From assembly GCA_029448655.1 (NCBI GenBank), contig JACCLO010000008.1, positions 2,728,001-2,792,000 of the forward strand: 64,000 nt of DNA, in the 5' to 3' direction. Within the stretch, counting starts at the first letter, position 1, and every line of letters starts with the position of its first letter. This DNA is from Wolfiporia cocos. Lineage: Eukaryota; Basidiomycota; Agaricomycetes; Polyporales; Phaeolaceae. A program made the position numbers and the translations under genes. The notes under the pieces are model-generated. The model made no database searches and was not told the DNA's origin. It saw only the letters and a list, made by a program, of their open reading frames with translations. This document shows positions 22,829-33,020 of the stretch, piece after piece.

Positions 22829-23437
22829 TTATTTTCCTGTGGAGCCGAATCCACCAGTACCATGGTCGGATTTAATCGTTTCAAAGTACGATTTTCCATG
22901 TAAGGTCATGTGTGGGTCCTTAGCAACTTCGCAGATAAGCTGGGCGATCTTATCACCGGCCCAGATATCAATTGATATGTCCGAGTGATTCCGGAGAATG
23001 ATGATCACTTCACCTTGATAGTCGTGGTCGATTACGCCACCCATTACGTCAATGCCTTTTTGAGCAAGACTAGAGCGGGGGGCGATGTGTCTGTAAGTGC
23101 CAAAAGGGACCTGGATTTTCAGTTTGGTGTTGTATTCTGTCTGCCTGTGGGCTGGCAGAACATCGCCTGTTGCTGTAAACAGGTCGGAACCAACTGAATC
23201 CTTAGTTCCTTTTTCCGGCATTCGGCTGCCTTCTCCGACTACAATTTTCAAGTCCGAATTTTGATGAATGTCAGCTGACATCCATCCCCCTTCAGGGTGC
23301 CTAACCATGCATTGTGTAGGGTCCTTCTTATGATCTTCGCGATACTGGGGCCAGTCATCTGGCCAGGTGCATTTGTCGGCTTCCCAGTAGTCACTATCAG
23401 GGTCGAAAACGTGTACTGCTTCTTTCCTTCTAGTGGA
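22829..23437 (-). pseudogene. Retroelement dUTPase domain
   Basis: Trimeric-type dUTP pyrophosphatase, hydrolysing dUTP to dUMP so that uracil is kept out of reverse transcripts. All five family motifs are readable in order: GSDLFTA (motif 1), APRSSLAQ (2), GGVIDHDYQGEV (3), GDKIAQLI (4) and GTGGFGSTG (5) at the C-terminus. It is in the same frame as the chromodomain, joined by a linker of about 75 residues, with a TGA at 23438-23440 between them. It ends about 40 bp from the 3' LTR, so it is the last domain of Pol rather than a captured host gene beside it. Confidence 0.92.
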
Positions 23438-23563
23438 TCACCTAAGAGGTATGTCCTGCATAGGAATGGTGTGTGAAGCCTTGTATTCCTGTAACAGGTC
23501 ATATGCCGAGGTGAGATCCGGTTCCCGTATCCAAGAATCGTCGTTAATAGTAAATCCCTTCCA

Positions 23564-23900
23564 TCAGATTCTATATTCGACTCTTCCAGCGCGGAGACGG
23601 TGGTCTATGATCTTCTCAACTTCCCATTCTTCCTCGCCATCTACCTTTTCAGGTTGAGGCATTGGTAATTTCTGATGCACAGGGTCCTTGTACATAACCA
23701 GCTTAGAGGCATGAAATACAGGGTGGTAAGCCCTGTATTGTTCGTCCATGTGTACCCTAAAGGTGACCGGGGATAATTGTTCAATTATCTTAAATGGTCC
23801 CAAATAGCGTGGACTGAGACTTCTTTCGGAGTCTTGCCAGCTACGGGCATCAACGAGTACCTTGTCGCCGACTTTGAATGGAACATTACGCTTGTGCTGA
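23564..23900 (-). pseudogene. Gypsy integrase C-terminal and chromodomain region
   Basis: Contains the SH3-like GPFKIIEQLSPVTFRV block followed by a chromodomain (EWEVEKIIDHRL, then WKGFTINDDSW). Such domains steer integration to modified chromatin. A TGA at 23564-23566 lies inside the chromodomain just before WKGF, and an indel around 23900-23935 shifts the frame relative to the integrase core. Confidence 0.88.
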
Positions 23901-24941
23901 TCAAGACCAGCATTCAGCAGCGAGTTTCATTGCTGCCTTAGCCTGTTCTTGTGCTGACCATCTTTGATAAGCAATCTGATTTAAGTCCGTGTATTGAGTT
24001 GGTCTTAGATCAGTTGGTCCTGCGTTGGGATGCCTTCCTAGTTCGACAAAGAATGGACTATTCTTTGTTGTCTCACTAGCTGCATTATTGTAGGCGAATT
24101 CTGCCGTAGGAAGGTAGAATGACCAATTGTCCTTCTGGATTATGTCGATGTAACATCTTAGGTATTGTTCCAGAACTTGGTTAATTCTTTCCATCTGGCC
24201 ATCCACTTGTGGGTGATAGGCTGTCGTCATTGACTGTTGGATTCCCAATTGCTCACACCATCCTTTGAACAGAGCCGACGCGAATTGCGGGCCTCTATCC
24301 GAAACGATCTGCTTAGGAAGACCGTGGTTCGGGTATATCCGAAGATATAAGAGGTTTGCTAATTCTTTGGCCGTTAAGCCGTCGCTTGTGGGGATGAAGT
24401 GTGCTCACTTGGTTAACCAGTCCACTATTACCATAATAGCATTGAATTGTTTCAATTTGCCGCTGGGCGGTAAGTGGATGATAAGGTCAATGGTGATGGT
24501 GTCCCAAGGTGCTTCCGGGACAGGAAGCGGTTGCAGGGGTCCGTGTGGAAGTTGGTTGCGGTTCTTCATGCGTTGGCATGTGTCACAGCCTTCCACGTAT
24601 TGCTTTACCATGGTCGTCATTCCAGGCCACCAGTAATTACGCGATAGAAGTTCATACATCTTCCATCGTCCGAAATGGCTGGCAGTTACATGATCGTGAT
24701 GCAACTCCAGTATTTTTGTGCGCAATTCTGCTGGTTCCTTTGGAACGTACACTTTTCCTCTTCTGAGGAGTAATCCAGCTTCCATATTCCATTCCTGGAG
24801 ATCTTTACCAAATTCCTTAGGGCCACTTTTCAGTAGTTCCTTATAATCCTTGGTAATCTGATCGTTAAGGAGAGCTTGACGCATTTGTCGGAGTAAGTCC
24901 TTGTCACCAGATTGTATTTCCTGCTGTGTAGCCTCTAGGGC
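23901..24941 (-). pseudogene. Gypsy integrase core
   Basis: Zinc-binding region with HHDHVTASHFGR and CDTCQR, then the catalytic core with Asp in APWDTITIDLI, Asp in VSDRGPQFAS and Glu in QVDGQMERINQVLEQYLR. The catalytic triad is intact. A TGA (24405-24407) follows WLTK, where family members have a codon such as Arg, and splits the core. Confidence 0.92.
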
Positions 24942-25550
24942 TCAAACCGTAAAGTATTCCGGTTTCAGCAAGATTTGATCGTGATTATCGAGTTCCACCC
25001 CCTCCTCATGGTCTGGCCTCTGTGACAGAGGGTCGGCCATTAGCATTGTTTTCCCTGGTTTATGGCACATTTCGAAGTTAAACCTTGTCAGGTATAAACT
25101 CCAGCATGCTTGTCTCCTGGTCAGCCATTGTGCCGATTTGAAATAGATCAGATTAAGATGATCCGACCATACTTCAAATTTGTGTGGATGTCCCTCGAGG
25201 TAATGTCTCCATTCCTCGAGCACGCAGATGATTGCTAGCAGTTCCTTGTCGTAAATCTCATAGTTCCTTTCCGGAGGAGATAACGACTTTGAATAGAACA
25301 CTACCGGGTGCCAGAGCTTATCTTCTGAAGAATATTGTGATAGCACGGCGCCGGTTGCAAAATCAGATGAATCCACTTCTACGTGGAACAGGGACTCCTG
25401 ATCTGGGATCCGGAGTATTGGAGCCGAAGTGAAAGCTTCCTTAAGGGTCTGGAATGCTTCCGCTTGTTCGGGTCCCCAGTTCCATTGCATATTCTTTTTG
25501 GAAAATCCCGTTAACGGCTTAACCACTTTGGAGAAGTCCTTAATGAACCG
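24942..25550 (-). pseudogene. Gypsy RNase H
   Basis: RNase HI-like domain that removes RNA from the RNA:DNA hybrid. The stretch FHVEVDSSDFATGAVLSQ supplies the first catalytic Asp, YDKELLAI the Glu, and WSDHLNL a further Asp. It continues in the frame of the reverse transcriptase after a TGA at 25551-25553 and ends at another TGA (24942-24944) before the integrase. Confidence 0.9.
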
Positions 25551-28484
25551 TCAGTAATAGTTGGCGAAGCCAACAAAGGCTTGGACGTCCTTCACCTTTC
25601 CAGGTGTAGGCCAATCCATTACACCAGATACCTTCTTAGGGTCCATTTCGACTTTTCCCTTGGAAATGATCATTCCCAGGTACTCAATGCTGCTTTGTTC
25701 GAAAAAGCACTTTTCAGGCTTTGCGAACAAGTCATTGTCTTGCAAGCATTGTAATACTTGCTTGACCACCTTGCGGTGTTCTGCCAAGTTGTTTCCAAAT
25801 ACTAAGATGTTGTCTAGGTAGACAATGACCTTTCCTTCTCTGATAAGGTCCCCTAGAATATCGTTTATCATGTGTTGGAACGTGCTGGGTGCATTACAGA
25901 AACCAAAGTACATGACTACAGCTTCATAAAGGCCGCTAGGTGTAATGAATGTGGTCTTCCATTCATCTCCCTCTTTAATTCTGACGTTATTGTAACCCCA
26001 GCGTAAGTCGAGTTTTGTGAAGATCAAAGCCTGGCTAAGCTTATCGATTAACTCGTCTATGTGTGGGAGAGGGTACCTGTTTTTAATGGTCAGGTCATTA
26101 GCCTTTCGGTAATCGACCACCATTCGGGCTCTGCCATCCTTTTTAGGAATGAAGAAGACCGGGCTCGCGATCGGAGATTTTGAATCACGGATATAGCCCT
26201 TCTGTAATTCTTCCTGAATCCATTGATCAAGCAAGTTAGCCTCTTGGGGAGACATCTTGTATGCCTTACCCGGGGGAGGTAGTACCACGTCATCAGGGAA
26301 GTCGATGGTGTGATCATATGGTTTCCGTTTGGGCATCCTTTCAGATGTGCACTGGGAAAATACCGTGGGACCAAACTCCTGGTATTCTTCTGGAACCAAG
26401 GACTTCCATTTCAGTAAGTCCACATCTGTCAAAAATTCATCATCCGATTTGTCCTGTATCGACTGAATGGCATCGATAAGGGTTTCTGTTCCTTCATCAA
26501 GGGTGTTCACCCAAGCAACGAAAAGATTCTCAGGCTCCTCTAAGCCTAGAAAATCCATTGGAAAATCGGATATGATTTGATAGATGTTTTGGGGTTCTGT
26601 TTCCTCTTCTTCCTCAGAAATAGAAACCCGTTTGCCATGTTTGCATTGTTCCATGCATCGGTACACGAAGGTACCTTCCGACCAATTGAAGTCAGGGTTA
26701 TGCTTCAGGAACCAATCGTAGCCGAGGATAATGTCCACGTTCTGTACATCCATTATGTACAAGAACTCCGTTGATTTATGTTCCTCGTGCACCATATAAG
26801 CTTTTACACCAAGATTGATGTTACCGGCGGTATTAGAGGTACCGTCGGCGTTACGAATCTCTAATGGGGAAGGTAGTTTTTGTGTTACTAACTTTTCCTC
26901 ATGTACGAGTTTCTTGTCAATCATGCTTATTGATGCGCCGCTGTCGATTAATGCCATGGCGTTGATTTTCTTTCCATATACCCACAATTCCACTTCGATT
27001 GTAAATGATTTATTATCGTCTTGAGAATCATTTCCGTGTACATTATACAAAGTGAAAAACTTGGTCGCGGTGGAGTCAGGGTAGAAAGTTTTTACAGGAG
27101 GGGCACGTGTAGCTAGTGTCCGAATCCTCCGAGCATAGTCCGTAGCGGAACTGCTGAATATACCGAGATGGGATACCGTGTGACGTGAGACCGGCTTTGC
27201 TTCCCACAAGCAGAGCGGTCCTTGTAAAGCCTCTTCGCAGAGGTGCGCTTCTTCAGGGTGCTGTATGCTCCCAGCCACTGCGGGGCTGGTGCATTCTTCA
27301 CAAGACATCTTCGAGACACGTTGTTGGGGCGAGGGGAACCAAGATGGTTCCGACGGTGGTGGTGGTTGCGGGGGCCAAAGGTCCTGCTGAACTAGAGTCA
27401 GCCATGACTTCTTCCCAGATCGTTCGGGCTTGGTAGATCTTGCCATCCGCGGGGGCGCCGAGTACGTCTTCTTTGCAGAAGACTGTCCCTTTCCACTACC
27501 CGAAGGGGCAGCCGGCTTCTTGGCAGAAGCGGCTGCTTCCTTCGCCCTTTCCATTTTGCGCCGCTTTTCAGCGGGCACAAAGGTACCTGCTGCCTTGTCA
27601 GCTGCCAGCTTTGGACACTTGTTGAAGTAGTGTCCCATCTGCTTGCAGTAGGTGCAGATGGCAGCGGCGGTGGACTCAGCGGTGGCTTTGGCGGGCACCT
27701 TTCCCTTGTCCTTCTTTTTCTCCGACTTCTTCGCAGAAGCCGAAGATGACGTGTCCTTCTTTTCGGCAGTTACCGAATCCTTCTTGGCGGCTTTTTCAAA
27801 GATCGAACCCTTGATCTTGTCTGGATATGATGTTTGGTACATTTCCAGAGCGAAGTTGATGAGGGGCTCGATGTTGGTTGGGGCCTTGAAGAATGGGGTT
27901 TTGCCGAGGATGTTCAAGGTGTCCTTAACCTTTTCTGGCAGTGTTTCCGTGAATTCCCGCACCAGGGTCTCGTTGGCGGTTTCCGATAGGCATCCGAGGG
28001 TGCGGAACCGTTCGCAGTAGTTGAAGTAGTTTCCTTCTGCAAGTTCCTTTCCTTTGGTGCCATAGTATCCGCGGATTTCCTTCTTTGCGATTTCCTTGTC
28101 CGTCATCTTTCTGTATTGGACCATTACCGATTTGGTAAATTCGTCCCAGGTACCGAGTGCCTCTCCTGCTCCTGCCTTTTTGATTAGGGGGGAGAAGAAT
28201 TTGTAGGCATCACCAGTTACCCTGAATAGGGCGGTAGTGATGTGGTTGTGATCATCATAAATCCGGAGGGTCCCAAAATAGAGACCCATTTTTTCCACCC
28301 ATTCCTGAGTGGTCACCTTCCCAGATGACCCCGAGAATTCGGGTGGAGGTGGAATTTTGAGATTGGTGGGGAGTACCGGGGGTGCTGCCGCTGGTGGTGC
28401 CAGAGGTGCGGGTGCTGCAGGTGCGGGTGCTGCAGGTGGAGTGCGGACTCCTGGGAGGTTCGGGACGGATGGATTCTTGCGGAT
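25551..28484 (-). pseudogene. Gypsy gag C-terminal half, protease and reverse transcriptase
   Basis: A proline/alanine-rich linker and capsid-like region (TTQEWVEKMGLYFG) is followed by a CCHC zinc knuckle (CTYCKQMGHYFNKC, near 27600-27660), an aspartic protease site (MALIDSGASISMID, near 26930) and a reverse transcriptase (VVDYRKANDLTIKNRYPLP, FTKLDLRWGYNNVRI). The catalytic box reads YLDNI instead of YLDDI, a G-to-A change that should abolish polymerisation. It is preceded by an in-frame TGA (28485-28487) and ends at TGA 25551-25553. Confidence 0.93.
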
Positions 28485-29198
28485 TCATCGTAGTTCGTCA
28501 TCCACCTTTTCCATGCGTTCTGCGAAGGCGTCCTCAAGATCATCGATCTGAGTGCGATAGTCCTCCTGCAGCCATTTCTCCATTTCGTCGAACTTGGTGG
28601 TGTACTCATTTCTGAGTTCCTTGCCCAAGTCCACGAGCGCCAAGAGGATCTCATTTCGGAGATCCCAAACCTCATCTTGTGCAATTTTTTCAATTGCACT
28701 GGCTTGCCCAACCAGGGAATCCACCTTGTTGTGGATTTGGCCTAGCCGGACGTTGAGTACCTGTGTGAGGGTCTCATTTTGGTCGAAGCTGATAGCCGCG
28801 CTCTGTTGAACGGCTGCATCCAGAATTGTGCCGTGGATGTCGGCTTGTACCTTGGCGTGATCAGCCTCAGGCAGGTACGACTTGAGGCCGAGTTCGACTT
28901 CAGCAGCGGTGCAACGGATCAGGGCCGTGTATTCCATGTGGATAGGTACAAGCTCCCCAATTGGCCAGGTGTACCGCGCCGGGCGGTGTCCGGGGATGGG
29001 GGAACCGGGTCGGCTCCCTAATGGGTTGGAGGGCGAGTCGGATGGGCCCATCTCGTACTCCAATTCTTCTTCTCCTTCCTCTTCCAGTGCCTCGAGAGGT
29101 ACTGGAGGCGCGCCTGCCGGCGTTCCAAGGCCCTGAGACCTAAGTCTCATGGTGCGGCGTGGAGTGGGTGGCGGGCTGGTGGAGGAGACGGACGACAT
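28485..29198 (-). CDS. Gypsy gag N-terminal part
   Basis: 237 residues: a disordered Pro/Ser-rich start, an acidic stretch (EEEGEEELEYEMG), and a long helical region with heptad spacing likely to be a coiled coil (residues about 130-235). It ends at a TGA but the same frame runs straight on into the capsid/zinc-knuckle part, so gag and pol were one frame. The stop may be decay or, less likely, a programmed readthrough site. Confidence 0.75.
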   Translation of the reverse strand: MSSVSSTSPPPTPRRTMRLRSQGLGTPAGAPPVPLEALEEEGEEELEYEMGPSDSPSNPLGSRPGSPIPGHRPARYTWPIGELVPIHMEYTALIRCTAAEVELGLKSYLPEADHAKVQADIHGTILDAAVQQSAAISFDQNETLTQVLNVRLGQIHNKVDSLVGQASAIEKIAQDEVWDLRNEILLALVDLGKELRNEYTTKFDEMEKWLQEDYRTQIDDLEDAFAERMEKVDDELR

Positions 29199-29339
29199 TT
29201 GTAGAACCTGTATAGATGATGTTAGTTTCTTTATTGTCTCAGATTCTGGTAAGAAGGAATGAAGTGTTTTGAAAGCTGCGACTTTCTTATGATCAAACTA
29301 GCACTCTATTTCAGAGTTTAAAAGATGATAGTATTGCTA

Positions 29340-30239
29340 CTATACAATCGCTAGTATATCCTCTTCAACCGAAGTCGTTGAGGGCCCAGGAACCTTATCA
29401 GGTTCTGTTACACCATATGCAAAAGTTATGTGTAGCGCTATGCATTCTGCTACTATACGAGCTAACTCCGTACGCCAGTCTAGGAATGATATTTTTCCTA
29501 AGTCCTTACAGGACTTCTTCATATTTCTCCACATCTTGTTGGTGATCCTTCCCCGTCTCGCTCTGTCCTTCACATTGTCTACCAAATCTTCTAATTCTAC
29601 TACCATCCGGTGAAACCAGATATCCATTTCCATATGGAAGTTGGGATACGTAGGAGGGTGATTGGCGAGAGGCGTGAGGCGAGTGAGGGTGCCTTCCAGC
29701 ATGGGTATGACTTGGTCACATGCTTGGAGGGGCTTCTTTTTCCCAAAGACGAGGGAAGGGTCGAGGATCGAGTGATTGGCTGGCACTGAAGGGCCGGCCA
29801 TTGGGCTGGAGAGGCGGAGGGCCAGAGAAGAAGTGTCCTGCTTGGCGGCCTTGGCGGCGACTTTGGCGGCGATGCGCTTATTCAGCTTATCACGGGCAAG
29901 TTTGAGTTTGTTGAGTTCCCGGAGTTCCAGGATGTTCTCCATGGCGGATATGTGTTGCACGAGGCGCTCCTCTTCCGACCAGATGTGCTTTTCCAGCGGA
30001 ACTGGCTTGGGAGGTCGAGGGGCGGGTTTCCCAGCCTGCGCGATGTGCTTAGGCATGTGGACGGGAATCTCCCAAAGATGGAGCTTCCCTGTATAATCTT
30101 CCTTTACAGGAAGGGTATACGTAGGGGCGGTATTGATGTCAGCGGGGTCAGGGGCGATGTGGCTGAGAAGGGACCACTTTGCCGGTTTGACGTAGGGCAC
30201 TGTCGAAGAACCGCGGGTGTGACATGTGATGTGGGGCAT
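29340..30239 (-). CDS. Extra 5' ORF of the gypsy element (ORF0), unknown function
   Basis: 299 codons without a stop upstream of gag, same strand, 141 bp before the gag start. It has a Lys/Ala-rich helical segment (KLKLARDKLNKRIAAK and on) near residues 125-165 and a conserved-looking C-terminal half (MDIWFHRMVVELEDLVDNV, WRNMKKSCKDLGK). I recognise no known domain; no zinc knuckle or protease. Intact length next to a broken pol suggests it is short enough to have escaped decay or has been selected. Confidence 0.7.
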   Translation of the reverse strand: MPHITCHTRGSSTVPYVKPAKWSLLSHIAPDPADINTAPTYTLPVKEDYTGKLHLWEIPVHMPKHIAQAGKPAPRPPKPVPLEKHIWSEEERLVQHISAMENILELRELNKLKLARDKLNKRIAAKVAAKAAKQDTSSLALRLSSPMAGPSVPANHSILDPSLVFGKKKPLQACDQVIPMLEGTLTRLTPLANHPPTYPNFHMEMDIWFHRMVVELEDLVDNVKDRARRGRITNKMWRNMKKSCKDLGKISFLDWRTELARIVAECIALHITFAYGVTEPDKVPGPSTTSVEEDILAIV

Positions 30240-31261
30240 GATCTAGAAGGTGCAGCTTTCATGAGAAACCGGAGTTTCCCAGTGATTGTCCAAGAATGGA
30301 AATATAAGGGATTACATAAGGTAGGGTAGTGGATTCCTTTTCAGGAATAAAAAGGTGTACTACGGGGCATAATTACTCTTATGTTGCACGCAAACCCAGT
30401 GGCAAATGCCGAGGATATTCGCATGACCCTGATGGTCAGAGGCGCCTACTCCTGGGGTAGAGTTGCTGACTGCCAGGCCTGCCTGGGTCAGATGATTGGG
30501 AGGAGGATACACGACACCGACCCGGAGGATCAGTGCCAGAAAGTGGCTGGGGTTTTACACCCTGTGCCTGTCCATGCTTCAACAATGAGGTTGCCATCTG
30601 CAGCCCTCTGGGTGTCACATCAGGGCAACTCCTACTGTCGATTGAAGATCACGAGACACCGACACTTCCCTTTGCAGGGGGCTACGCGGTTCTCTTCCAG
30701 AGGGACCCCAAATCCGTTTGACCCAAAGTGAGCACACTGAGCTGCCCAGAGGACTTATGCTGTTGGCTACCGCTCATGACCTTGGCCAGTATGACCCATG
30801 AGTCACACCCCTCACTGCTTTCCCCATAACGGGTACAAAGCAGGGCCCTTACACCTGGGCGGCGGCTTTGGAAAATTCCCATACTGGCATAGTGCCGATC
30901 CATCTGGTAGCGATGGGTCCCTGAACAGGGATTGCCATGGCAGGGGGTTGGGTGCACACAGGCAGACCGTCCCTTATTCCCAAATGGTGGGTTTTAACCA
31001 CGCACAGTCTGAGCTTGTCAGCAAGGAACGCGTCTCCTTGACCCTGGAGTTCGGGTTAGGAAAACCTCCTGCCTAAAAAGGCAGTGTGGCTTATCCTGGG
31101 TGGTCCCCTACCACAGTAGGTTCCCTGTATCCCCCTGATCCCAATGAGTCCCTAATCCTTGTCAGGATGTAGGGGCATGCAACGAGTAAAAACCCCTGTA
31201 GGAAGAAACCCAGGGCCAAGCGCAAGCGCAAGGCCGGGGGTATGGGGCAGATTTGTTCTTA
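30240..31261 (-). other. Gypsy leader between 5' LTR and ORF0
   Basis: About 1 kb of untranslated leader, unusually long for a gypsy element. It has no long frame on the element's strand. Near 31210-31245 there is an AAGCGCAAGCGCAAGGCCGGGG tract. It might carry packaging or internal ribosome functions; I see no specific structure. Confidence 0.5.
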
Positions 31262-31786
31262 TGACACAGTCAAGCTGTGGGACTCACTTATAGACCTTGT
31301 TCAACTTGAAGGAGTTGAAAGGGCTTGTGAGGAGAGCTTAAGAGCGCAGCGGAATGGTGGTTAACGGTGCGGATGCAGAGAACAAATCTAAGGCTTATCG
31401 GAGACGATAGTCCTACTTATATACATCTGCATAGAGCAGTCCCTACAGGGCTATCCTAAAGTAACAGGTCCATGCATAGAAAGCATAGGAAGTGTTGAAG
31501 TCAGTATCTACAATGGCCACATGCGCCGGTAATGGCCGCACCAGTAATAGAGACTGTTTGGACGTAGGTCCGTGTTGTGAAAGTGGCTGTTGCTACGTTA
31601 GTAAGCCAGGCATGTGATAACTATATACCGGTATTGGGATATGAGTAATAACTATGCTGTTTGGCATGTGATAACGAGTGGGCCGCTTATACATCTGTAG
31701 TGACATATACCGGTATCGGGATATGTGTAAGACGTGTGACTTCGGAGGTTAGTCCGCGGAGTCATTGACATGTACAAGTGTGTTGT

Positions 31787-33020
31787 TGACACAAACTACT
31801 CACTTATACTTCTTGAGGGGTTGACGAGAGAGGCTAAGGTGGCAGCAAGGTAGTTGAGTGCTTAGGTCGATGTACGATTCAGCAGGAGTCAAGAGGTGAT
31901 TAGTTCCGAGTGGTACGCTCAGAGGGTTACGGGTTATATACATGTATCGGCAACAGTGTAGCTAGGTCTACCCTAAAGCCGAGGGGTCTGTGCACCGGCA
32001 GTAATGCCAGGCACGTGATACGGGGTGCGGCGGGGAGCCACGTAGCCATGCCAATACAGGCGGCTACAGGGGACGTGTCAGCATGCGCCTACTGGTGTCA
32101 CAGATTATTCGGTGATGGTTCCTATATATAATGTTTTGGCTTTACCGGGAGTCGAACCCTCGACTTCACGACTATAGGGCACGTGACGTCCTTATTGGCG
32201 TCACAGTACTTACTGGAGATAACGCGCATCTCTTACAGATAAGATAGTACATATAAGATAGTACATTAGATAAGCGTTCTAGGCTATGACTCGTAGGCGC
32301 GCGCACACAGGCCACGTTGCTTTAGGATAGACAATATGGCCTTTGGTTCAGCGCTCCTGATGTACATATAAGCTTGGGTCTGGCGGCGTTCTTGCCTCAG
32401 ACCTTTTAATCTCGACTTAGGGGCTTAGGCCCCCTTACTCGTAACTCCTCCTCTGCTTGCGTGATAGCCTGTCTACTAGCTGCCACCACCTCGACCACAC
32501 TGTAGTGCCTTTGGCCTACCCCTCGACCAGCCTTCAGCACCCTGGGGACCTCTGGTATCTGAAAGGTGGCGTGTAGGGGAAGTAGGGCTAGGGGAGATAG
32601 GGCGCGGGCGGTTGTAGGATGACACTTGTCTGTGTCAACTGGGAGGGCCGCGTCAGCATGTGTCAAAGGGAGGCGCTTGGTATAGGCGCCAGTCGAGGCC
32701 GCGTCAGCGTGCGTCTAAGGACGGTAGCTGCCGGGCAAGGTTCCACGGTCATGTGTTGTGGTTGAGGCAACGGCCGAGGAGGATTTGGGATGTGCCGTAG
32801 TCATGTGTCTAGACGTAGGCGCGGGTTCGGGGTCACGTGACTGTACGAGGACAGGTGCGTGAGATAAGTACATAGGTTAGGGGTACTAACTATGTATAAG
32901 GTATTCGACGTAGGTAACATGGTAGTTAACTATGGTTCAATGCCTAATAACTACGTGTAGCTCCGTAGGAAGGCGGGAAATTCATGTAGAAATAGGGTAT
33001 GCCCTAGGAAATCTGTGACA
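31787..33020. mobile_element. Solo LTR, family Z (1234 bp), inside the gypsy 5' LTR
   Basis: Starts TGACACAAACTACTC and ends GGAAATCTGTGACA with a perfect GTTGT duplication (31782-31786 and 33021-33025). Comparison with the intact LTR at 22097-22789 shows the exact pre-insertion sequence. It is the innermost and youngest member of the five-level nest. On the minus strand around 32143-32165 it carries a GAGGGTTCGACTCCCGG tract that matches a tRNA B box, but the flanking arms do not fold as a tRNA. Confidence 0.92.

Noticed and set aside
22829..23437. dUTPase as the host's own DUT gene
   Set aside because: It is in frame with the chromodomain, lies inside the LTRs and lacks its own promoter space.
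32140..32200. tRNA gene on the minus strand
   Set aside because: A B-box match is present but the acceptor, D and anticodon arms do not pair and no A box fits; it lies inside an LTR.
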